Part shown: piece after piece, positions 1-4,890 of the stretch
Position numbering within the stretch: position 1 is the stretch's first letter
Layout: every line of letters starts with the position of its first letter
Assembly (NCBI GenBank): GCA_944391255.1
Contig: CALXSW010000145.1
Span: forward strand, 1-5,705
Reading direction: 5' to 3'
Origin: an uncultured Clostridia bacterium
Lineage (GTDB): Bacteria > Bacillota > Clostridia > UBA1381
DNA length: 5,705 bases
Program-made: the position numbers and the translations under genes
Notes under the pieces: model-generated
What the model was told of the DNA's origin: nothing
Seen by the model: only the letters and a program-made list of their open reading frames with translations
Database searches by the model: none

Positions 1-7
1 GAGGTGA

Positions 8-114
8 AAGTTTGAATGAAAACCGCCCATCTCGCACGGGAGCGCTCACTCGCGTACACAAAGTACAGCCTCGTTCACGCTCTCGCACGATCTGAACGGT
101 TTTAATTCAAACTT
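8..114. repeat. Long imperfect palindrome (hairpin-forming intergenic element)
   Basis: The outer arms AAGTTTGAATGAAAACCG (8-25) and CGGTTTTAATTCAAACTT (97-114) are complementary at 17 of 18 positions, with one G-A mismatch. In exactly the same register (paired positions sum to 122), 37-44 pairs with 78-85 with one G-T wobble, and scattered pairs lie between. Near the apex, GTAC at 54-57 pairs with GTAC at 63-66. A 9-bp direct repeat, TCTCGCACG, occurs at 30-38 and 81-89. The core is GC-rich and the arms and surroundings are AT-rich. This could be a REP/MITE-like repeat or a structured leader RNA for the gene at 134. It is a poor intrinsic terminator because only a weak T run follows. The structure is seen directly; its role is inferred. 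Confidence 0.7.
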
Positions 115-133
115 GGTTTTGTGAAAGGAATTA

Positions 134-655
134 ATGGTCATAAATATGAATCTTATATTGAGCGATAAAAGTATCGATTTAGAAATAGACAAAAATACGA
201 CAAAATATATAGATCTCTCATCGATGAAAATATTGAACTGTACAGGCTGTTTTGGGTGTTGGACAAAAACGCCGGGAAGGTGCGTAATAAGAGATGATGC
301 CGTAAAGGTCTATCCGTATATTGCAAAAAGTGAAAGAGTGATTTATATAAGCAGGATAATATATGGCGGCTATGATACGGTAATGAAAACTATGCTTGAA
401 AGAGCAATACCAATACAGCAGGCGTTTATAAGGCTGCATGACGGTGAAACGCATCATGTACAGAGAAGTGTGTCAGAAAAGGACGCGCTAATAATAGCAT
501 ACGGTGAAAGCGATAAGGAAGAGCATGATATATTTAGACAGCTGATAAGTAGAAACGCAAAAAACATGAATTTTAGAAAATACAGAGTTGTTTTCATATC
601 AGAGAACGAACTGGAAAATGTGGTAAGAAAGGAGCTGGAGCAGTGGGGAAAATAA
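134..655 (+). CDS. Flavodoxin-fold protein with Cys4 motif, lacking the FMN phosphate loop
   Basis: This is a 173-residue cytosolic protein related to the NADPH-dependent FMN reductase / iron-sulfur flavoprotein group. The cysteines C36, C39, C42 and C50 (NCTGCFGCWTKTPGRC, then VIRDD) match the C-x2-C-x2-C-xn-C cluster region of iron-sulfur flavoproteins. The segment ISRIIYGGYDTVMKTMLERA (73-92) corresponds to the loop and helix after the third strand. Only about 35 residues precede the cysteines, where family members usually have about 55-60. The missing part is the GSPRxxGNT phosphate loop and first helix, so FMN binding by this protein alone is doubtful. The start at 134 follows AAAGGAA (124-130) at short spacing; ATG 146 (M5) is possible but about 16 nt from that site. 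The gene overlaps the next one by 13 bp. It is AT-rich: 181-240 has 16 G+C of 60. No clear promoter lies between the palindrome and the start, so transcription probably begins further upstream. Substrate and partner are unknown. Confidence 0.8.
   Translation: MVINMNLILSDKSIDLEIDKNTTKYIDLSSMKILNCTGCFGCWTKTPGRCVIRDDAVKVYPYIAKSERVIYISRIIYGGYDTVMKTMLERAIPIQQAFIRLHDGETHHVQRSVSEKDALIIAYGESDKEEHDIFRQLISRNAKNMNFRKYRVVFISENELENVVRKELEQWGK
628..634 (+). promoter_or_regulatory. Ribosome binding site that decides a GTG start
   Basis: AAAGGAG lies inside the end of the first flavodoxin-like gene, 8 nt before GTG 643. The alternative ATG at 655 overlaps the upstream stop as TAATG but has no comparable site at proper spacing. 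The GTG start also gives the usual MGKIMILNGSPR amino end of the family. Confidence 0.7.
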
Positions 656-1251
656 TGATATTGAACGGAAGTCCGAGAGCTCCAAGATCAAATTCAAAAT
701 TATATGCTGAGATGTTTTCAAAAAAATGTCCTAATATGACAGCATACTATAATATTACGAAATTAAATCACGATGAGTTGATAAAGCAGATGGGTGAATA
801 TTCGGATATTCTGCTCGTGTTTCCACTTTATGCTGATGCTATACCTGTAACGCTGCTGAATTTTCTGAAAAGCTATGAAAAGTCAGCTCACAAAAGTAGA
901 CCAACTGTATCAGTGCTTATAAACTGCGGTTTTTTGGAATATGAACAGAATAATATAGCGGTAAAAATGATTGAAGTATTCTGTAAAAAGAATGATTTGA
1001 GATTTGGATCAGTTCTTAAGATTGGCAGCGGGGAGGCGATACTACAAACTCCATTTAAAATTATTCTGGGCAGAAAGATGCGTCAGTTTGCAAAGTCAAT
1101 AATAAAAGGAAAATATACGACGATAGGCATAACTATGCCAATATCCAAGAGTATCTTTATAAAAGCGTCAACACAGTATTGGATTAACTACGGAAAAAGA
1201 AACGGTGTGTCAGAAGAGGAAATGCGGACAATGAAGATAGAACAGATTTAG
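643..1251 (+). CDS. NAD(P)H-dependent FMN reductase-like flavodoxin-fold protein
   Basis: This 202-residue soluble protein belongs to the flavodoxin-like NAD(P)H-dependent oxidoreductase group. Its amino end, KIMILNGSPRAPRSNSK (3-19), is a first beta strand followed by the FMN phosphate-binding loop. FPLYADAIPVTLLNFL (60-75) is the second flavin-contacting segment. GSGEAI (128-133) and the carboxy end, YWINYGKRNGVSEEEMRTM (179-197), match family members as I recall them. Length is normal for the family. It has no C-x2-C-x2-C cluster, unlike its neighbour. The start is GTG with AAAGGAG 8 nt upstream, inside the preceding gene, so translation is probably coupled and the two products made together. 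It probably binds FMN and moves electrons from NAD(P)H to an unknown acceptor (quinone, nitro compound or protein). The substrate cannot be read from the sequence. It ends 147 bp before the convergent dehydrogenase, with a hairpin between. Confidence 0.82.
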   Translation: MGKIMILNGSPRAPRSNSKLYAEMFSKKCPNMTAYYNITKLNHDELIKQMGEYSDILLVFPLYADAIPVTLLNFLKSYEKSAHKSRPTVSVLINCGFLEYEQNNIAVKMIEVFCKKNDLRFGSVLKIGSGEAILQTPFKIILGRKMRQFAKSIIKGKYTTIGITMPISKSIFIKASTQYWINYGKRNGVSEEEMRTMKIEQI

Positions 1252-1269
1252 CAGACAGCATAAAAATAA

Positions 1270-1354
1270 ATAAAAGGCGGTGTATTATCGATTCTGCCAA
1301 AAGTCAGTTCAATGGTCTGGCTTTTTGGCATGTATTAGATTGACCGCCTTTTAT
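1270..1354. terminator. Bidirectional hairpin terminator with an unusually large loop
   Basis: ATAAAAGGCGGT (1270-1281) and ACCGCCTTTTAT (1343-1354) form a perfect 12-bp stem between convergent genes. Read on the minus strand, the stem is followed by CCGCCTTTTATTTATTTTT, a good U tract for the dehydrogenase. On the plus strand it gives CCGCCTTTTATAATG, which is weaker. The 61-nt loop is much longer than usual and contains a second hairpin (see the nested element). A-rich before and T-rich after on both strands fits a shared two-way terminator. Confidence 0.7.
1281..1341. repeat. Small hairpin flanked by direct repeats, nested in the terminator loop
   Basis: The inner hairpin pairs TGCCAAAA (1295-1302) with TTTTGGCA (1323-1330), then, past a bulged T at 1322, GTCAG (1303-1307) with CTGGC (1317-1321), with one wobble. 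It is flanked by near-identical direct repeats: TGTATTATCGATT (1281-1293) and TGTATTAGATT (1331-1341). Removing one repeat and the hairpin leaves an ordinary terminator with an 11-nt loop. This looks like a tiny insertion with a target duplication, but chance or an expanded RNA structure remain possible. Confidence 0.45.
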
Positions 1355-1397
1355 AATGCTTTAAAACAATATAAAATAAAGTTTTTTGATATTATAT

Positions 1398-2117
1398 TTA
1401 TTTTTCAAGCTTCCAGCCGAAGTCGTTGTGGTAGATCATAAGCTTAGTCATTCCACCGTCGATACAGATGTTTTCACCGGTTATAAATCCGGCGTTATCC
1501 GAGCATAAGAACAGAACGGCGTTAGCTATATCAGACGGTCTTCCGACTCTTCCGGCGGGGTGCTGATATTCATCGGCGCCGGTGAACTCATTATTTTCAG
1601 TATCTATCCAGCCGGGGGAGATGGAGTTTACTCTAATACGTCCGGAAAAGCTCACAGCAAGAGCGTGAGTGAGAGCGGATATACCTCCTTTTGCGGCGGT
1701 GTAGCTCTCTGTCTGCGGCTGACTCATTCTGTCGCGAGAGGAGGATATATTGATTATTGCTCCGCCTGGCGCAAAATGCTTATTAAACAGCTTTGAAAGA
1801 TAAAACGGGGCGGTAACGCCTACGCTAAGCGCGTAATTAAAATCATCATAGCCGCATTCGTCTATACCTTTCATGATCGGGAGCGCGTTATTTATAAGGT
1901 AATCTATATGATCATGTTCAGCTATCACCTTGGAATAAAAATTTTCAAGAGCCGACCTGTCCGCGATGTCTCCGACGAAATAATCATTTGGGAGCTTGTC
2001 TATGACGCAAACCTTCGCGCCGTGTTTTTTGAACTCGTCGCATATGCATTTTCCTATCCCTTTTGCGCCTCCGGTCACAACAGCGACCTTGTTTTTAAAT
2101 TGTGATGTATCATTCAT
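1398..2117 (-). CDS. Short-chain dehydrogenase/reductase (SDR), classical type
   Basis: This 239-residue cytosolic NAD(P)-dependent oxidoreductase has the Rossmann glycine motif TGGAKGIG (15-22). D40 at the end of strand 2 favours NAD(H) over NADP(H). NNA is at 76-78, and the catalytic residues are S126 (in INISSS), Y139 and K143 (YTAAK). SPGWIDT (167-173) and GRPSDIANAVLFL (193-205) are also typical. The carboxy end is GENICIDGGMTKLMIYHNDF (214-233). The asparagine of the usual SDR tetrad, expected in the VNVTAPF-like segment, is G100 here (SVGVTAPF). Length is normal. The start is ATG 2117 with GGAGG 7 nt upstream on the minus strand. It has its own promoter (2157-2185), diverges from glpK and converges on the flavodoxin-like pair. 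The substrate cannot be told: SDRs of this grade act on sugars, polyols, ketones or acyl carriers. The FabG role is unlikely because no fatty-acid genes are near. Confidence 0.9.
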   Translation of the reverse strand: MNDTSQFKNKVAVVTGGAKGIGKCICDEFKKHGAKVCVIDKLPNDYFVGDIADRSALENFYSKVIAEHDHIDYLINNALPIMKGIDECGYDDFNYALSVGVTAPFYLSKLFNKHFAPGGAIINISSSRDRMSQPQTESYTAAKGGISALTHALAVSFSGRIRVNSISPGWIDTENNEFTGADEYQHPAGRVGRPSDIANAVLFLCSDNAGFITGENICIDGGMTKLMIYHNDFGWKLEK

Positions 2118-2156
2118 AGCAGCACCTCCATATACGCTGATTTATATTATAAGAAT

Positions 2157-2185
2157 ATTTTATATCATAAATATGGTTTAGTCAA
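2157..2185 (-). promoter_or_regulatory. Sigma-A promoter for the SDR gene
   Basis: Read on the minus strand, the -35 is TTGACT (2185-2180; 5 of 6 to consensus). It is followed by a 17-nt spacer and a -10 TAAAAT (2162-2157; 5 of 6). Transcription would start near 2150, giving a leader of about 33 nt with the ribosome binding site GGAGG at 2129-2125. No operator is evident over it. Confidence 0.65.
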
Positions 2186-2218
2186 GCTCTAAAACGCGCT
2201 GCTATATCTGAATAAAGA

Positions 2219-2230
2219 ATTTAATTAAAT
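2219..2230. promoter_or_regulatory. AT-rich palindrome upstream of the glpK promoter, possible operator
   Basis: ATTTAATTAAAT is a perfect 12-bp palindrome between the two divergent promoters. It ends 13 bp before the glpK -35, so its centre is near -54 relative to the predicted start, a position typical of activators. A second perfect inverted repeat, ATTTATT-T-AATAAAT, lies in the glpK leader at 2295-2309. In AT-rich DNA such palindromes arise by chance, so binding is only a suggestion. Confidence 0.2.
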
Positions 2231-2243
2231 CTCAAAAGTATAA

Positions 2244-2272
2244 TTGAAGTGCGTGTATATTTATGATATAAT
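2244..2272 (+). promoter_or_regulatory. Extended -10 sigma-A promoter for glpK
   Basis: The -35 is TTGAAG (2244-2249; 4 of 6), the spacer is 17 nt, and the -10 is a perfect TATAAT (2267-2272) preceded by TGA, giving the extended TGnTATAAT form. The start would be near 2279, leaving a leader of about 60 nt before ATG 2340. I see no convincing CcpA (cre) site or antiterminator hairpin in this leader. Confidence 0.7.
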
Positions 2273-2339
2273 AGGAACATAAACATCAGGGATAATTTAT
2301 TTAATAAATGTATTTATAAGAAAAAACGGAGATCGGATT

Positions 2340-3836
2340 ATGAGTAGATATATAATGGCGCTTGACGCCGGAACAACGAGCAACAGGTGTATTTTGTTTG
2401 ATCAGAGCGGAAAAATAGTAAGCATGGCTCAAAAGGAATTCACACAGTATTTTCCGGACGACGGCTGGGTGGAGCATGATGCGGAGGAAATATGGGAAAC
2501 ACAGCTTGAGGTTGCGAGAGAGGCTATAAAAAAAGCGGGGATCACAGGCGAGGCTATAGCGGCTATAGGCATCACCAATCAGCGTGAAACGACTATTGTG
2601 TGGGACAGGCAAACGGGGAAACCGATATGTCCGGCTATAGTGTGGCAGTGCAGACGCACGGCGAGATATGCGGATCATCTAAAGAAAAAAGGTCTGACGG
2701 AATTCTTCCGTAAAAAAACAGGCCTTGTCATAGACGCTTATTTTTCCGGAACAAAGCTCAGGTGGATACTTGAAAATATAGACGGAGCAAGGGAGAGAGC
2801 GGAGCGCGGCGAAATAATTTTCGGAACTGTAGAAACATGGCTCATATGGAAGCTGACCGGCGGAAAGGTACATATAACAGATTATTCAAACGCGTCAAGA
2901 ACGATGCTTTTCAATATAAATGATCTGAAATGGGATAAGGATATACTTGAAGAAATGAATATACCTGAAAATATGCTGCCAAAGCCGGAGCCGTCGGGGA
3001 AGATCTATGGGTACACAGACGAGTCGCTTTTTGGCGCGTCTATACCTATAGCGGCAGCTTTAGGCGATCAGCAGTCGGCGTTGTTCGGACAGATGTGTTT
3101 TTCGGAGGGTGACGCGAAGAACACATATGGCACAGGCTGTTTTATGCTGATGAATACGGGAGAAAGACCTGTTTTTTCGGATAACGGACTTGTTACAACT
3201 ATAGCGTGGGGGGTTAATGACAATGTGACGTATGCGCTTGAGGGATCGGTTTTTGTAGCGGGAGCGGCTATACAGTGGCTGCGCGACGAGCTCGGACTTA
3301 TATCAAGCGCTGCCGAATCGGAAGTGATGGCGAGAAAGGTGGACGACACAGCAGGCTGTTATGTCGTTCCGGCGTTTACAGGACTTGGCGCTCCGTATTG
3401 GGATCAGTATGCGCGAGGCACGATAGCGGGACTTACAAGAGGTGTGAATCGGTATCATATAATACGGGCGACATTGGAGTCTATAGCGTTTCAAACGCAT
3501 GATGTTCTTGACGCTATGCAGGCGGATTCCGGAATACAGTTGTCGGCGCTTAAGGTGGACGGCGGAGCATCGGCAAATGATCTTTTGATGCAGATGCAGG
3601 CAGACCTTATAAATGCTGAGATAAAGCGTCCATCATGCATAGAAACAACAGCTCTTGGCGCTGCATATATGGCAGGACTCGCGGTTGGCTATTGGGAAAG
3701 CATAGATGAAATTGAAAGAAATAAGGTAACAGACCGTATATTTAAACCGGAGATATGCGATGATGCGAGAGAAAAAAAGCTGAGAGGATGGCGCAGAGCT
3801 ATAAAGCGCGCAAGGGAATGGTCTGATGATGAGTAA
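2340..3836 (+). CDS. glpK: Glycerol kinase
   Basis: This 498-residue FGGY-family kinase phosphorylates glycerol to sn-glycerol 3-phosphate with ATP in the cytosol. The amino end, ALDAGTTSNRCILFD (7-21), is the phosphate-binding loop. NQRETT (80-85) holds the Arg-Glu glycerol-binding pair, and Y134 lies in YFSGTKLRWIL. D243 in GDQQSALFGQ (242-251) is the expected catalytic base, and NTYGTGCF (261-268) follows. GLGAPYWDQYARG (348-360) precedes the second FGGY signature (364-385, ending in ATLESIAFQ). DGGASAND (407-414) contacts ATP. Length is normal. The HPr-phosphorylated His of Bacillus and Enterococcus enzymes (DYHFFG) is S229 here (DESLFG), and the E. coli fructose-bisphosphate loop (GGKGGTR) is also absent. 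CGGAG (2327-2331) sits 8 nt before the start. Two TAA codons end the gene and a terminator follows, so it is monocistronic. No glpF, glpD or glpO is adjacent, so transporter and dehydrogenase must lie elsewhere. Confidence 0.97.
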   Translation: MSRYIMALDAGTTSNRCILFDQSGKIVSMAQKEFTQYFPDDGWVEHDAEEIWETQLEVAREAIKKAGITGEAIAAIGITNQRETTIVWDRQTGKPICPAIVWQCRRTARYADHLKKKGLTEFFRKKTGLVIDAYFSGTKLRWILENIDGARERAERGEIIFGTVETWLIWKLTGGKVHITDYSNASRTMLFNINDLKWDKDILEEMNIPENMLPKPEPSGKIYGYTDESLFGASIPIAAALGDQQSALFGQMCFSEGDAKNTYGTGCFMLMNTGERPVFSDNGLVTTIAWGVNDNVTYALEGSVFVAGAAIQWLRDELGLISSAAESEVMARKVDDTAGCYVVPAFTGLGAPYWDQYARGTIAGLTRGVNRYHIIRATLESIAFQTHDVLDAMQADSGIQLSALKVDGGASANDLLMQMQADLINAEIKRPSCIETTALGAAYMAGLAVGYWESIDEIERNKVTDRIFKPEICDDAREKKLRGWRRAIKRAREWSDDE

Positions 3837-3841
3837 TAAAA

Positions 3842-3876
3842 AAAATACTGCAGACTCATTGAGTTTGCAGTATTTT
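3842..3876 (+). terminator. Intrinsic terminator of glpK
   Basis: Bases 3842-3857 and 3861-3876 form a 16-bp stem with one G-T wobble and a 3-nt ATT loop. It is followed by a T-rich tract, ATTTATTT (3877-3884). The stem begins 6 nt after the glpK stop codon. It should separate glpK from the downstream gene, which has its own promoter. Confidence 0.88.
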
Positions 3877-3894
3877 ATTTATTTGAAAATGAGC

Positions 3895-3923
3895 TTGTAG
3901 AAAATGAATATTTATGGTAAAAT
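3895..3923 (+). promoter_or_regulatory. Probable extended -10 promoter for the fructosamine-kinase-family gene
   Basis: TGG-TAAAAT (3915-3923) is an extended -10 with 5 of 6 core matches. At 17-nt spacing upstream lies a weak -35, TTGTAG (3895-3900; 3 of 6). The start would be near 3930, only about 25 nt before the GTG start. Its position directly after the glpK terminator supports it. Confidence 0.5.
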
Positions 3924-3940
3924 GGATATAACGATATAAA

Positions 3941-3949
3941 AGAGGGTGA
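3941..3949 (+). promoter_or_regulatory. Ribosome binding site that favours GTG 3955
   Basis: AGAGGGTGA matches the ideal AGGAGGTGA at most positions, and its GAGGG core ends 8 nt before GTG 3955. The upstream GTG at 3946 lies inside this site and has no site of its own. The shorter product (294 residues rather than 297) is therefore preferred. Confidence 0.6.
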
Positions 3950-3954
3950 CTGAG

Positions 3955-4839
3955 GTGGCGGATATAAATAAATTTTCATCATTGAGAGATGCGCTTTACA
4001 GTTTGTTCGGAGCGGATATGAAATATTCAGAACCGGTATCGGGCGGAGATATAAATGAGTCGTATAGACTTACACTTGAAAACGGCGAAAATGTGTTCAT
4101 GAAAATGAACCGCGGAGCGGACGAGTCTTTTTTTAAGGCGGAGGCTGACGGACTGCGCGCTATTGCCGGCACGGGCGCGATATCTGTTCCGGAGGCGCTC
4201 TGTTACGGAATGGATAACGGCAGAGCATTTCTGCTGCTTGAGCTGATAAGAAGCGGAAGAAAGAAGAGTGATTTCTGGGAACAGTTCGGAAGGGCGCTTG
4301 CGTCGATGCATTTGGCAGATACGAGCGGGTATGTGAGCGGATTCGGTTTTGCGGCTGATAATTATATAGGCAGCAGTATTCAGAAAAACACTCCGCACAG
4401 CAGTTGGATAAGCTTTTTTCGTGACTGCCGGCTCATGCCGCAGTTTAAAATGGCTGAAAAATATTTTGACAGCTCAGAGCGCAAAATGATAATAAAATTT
4501 CTCGGCAAGCTTGACACACTCCTTATAGAGCCTGATCGTCCGTCGCTCCTGCACGGCGATCTGTGGTCGGGTAATTTCATGACAGATCATGAGGGGAATG
4601 CCGTTCTTATAGATCCGGCATCATATGTAGGCAGTGCCGAAGCAGATATAGCAATGACACAGCTTTTCGGAGGTTTCGACAGCCGCTTTTACAGCGCGTA
4701 TTTAGAGTTTTATCCAATGCAGTCGGGATACAGCGACAGGCGCGATATATATGATCTGTATCATCTCTTAAACCATTTGAATTTGTTCGGAATGCCGTAT
4801 CTTTCAGCGGTGAAAAGGATAATAGAAAGATACGCGTGA
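3955..4839 (+). CDS. Fructosamine/ketosamine kinase family protein
   Basis: This protein of about 294 residues has an aminoglycoside-phosphotransferase-like kinase fold. Counting from GTG 3955, the nucleotide loop is SGGDINESYRL (29-39), and the ATP-binding Lys is K50 in VFMKMN. E63 follows in KAEADGL. The catalytic loop is HGDLWSGN (200-207) with D202 as base, and the metal-binding segment is LIDPASYVGSAEADIAMTQL (218-237) with D220. HGDLWSGN plus DPA..YVG..E.D.AM is the pattern of the fructosamine-kinase family (FN3K / E. coli YniA), of about 285-300 residues. Such enzymes phosphorylate O3 of ketosamines on glycated amines or proteins, which then break down and free the amine. The true substrate here is unknown; a small-molecule kinase role is an alternative. 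It has its own promoter, and no terminator lies between it and the helicase gene 51 bp on, so the two may share a transcript. The low-molecular-weight phosphatase often linked to this family is not in the window. Confidence 0.88.
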   Translation: MADINKFSSLRDALYSLFGADMKYSEPVSGGDINESYRLTLENGENVFMKMNRGADESFFKAEADGLRAIAGTGAISVPEALCYGMDNGRAFLLLELIRSGRKKSDFWEQFGRALASMHLADTSGYVSGFGFAADNYIGSSIQKNTPHSSWISFFRDCRLMPQFKMAEKYFDSSERKMIIKFLGKLDTLLIEPDRPSLLHGDLWSGNFMTDHEGNAVLIDPASYVGSAEADIAMTQLFGGFDSRFYSAYLEFYPMQSGYSDRRDIYDLYHLLNHLNLFGMPYLSAVKRIIERYA

Positions 4840-4890
4840 AATATATGTTTTATTTGATCGACTGAAAAAGATTTTAAAAGAGGGATACTC

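Noticed and set aside
1..15. Possible tail of an upstream gene (GAG GTG AAA GTT TGA)
   Set aside because: Five codons cannot be told from chance, and the same bases can be read as a ribosome binding site for ATG 16.
8..114. Palindrome as an intrinsic terminator
   Set aside because: The arms are far apart with a 71-nt interior, and only a weak T run follows at 117-120.
1560..1796. Open frame of 78 codons on the plus strand
   Set aside because: It lies fully opposite the well-supported SDR gene and its product resembles no known protein.
2191..2206. Possible CcpA (cre) site around AAAACGCGCTG
   Set aside because: It matches only the central part of the consensus and misses the flanking positions; too weak to call.
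3068..3349. Minus-strand open frame of 93 codons inside glpK
   Set aside because: Antisense shadow of a conserved kinase gene, low-complexity product, no ribosome binding site noted.
134..4839. A joint pathway of SDR, glycerol kinase, fructosamine-kinase-family protein and flavoproteins
   Set aside because: Each has its own promoter, terminator or opposite orientation, so co-regulation is not supported by the sequence.
4840..4890. Promoter before the helicase gene (TTGATC at 4854-4859)
   Set aside because: No -10 at acceptable spacing; the nearest AT-rich hexamer is only about 12 nt away.
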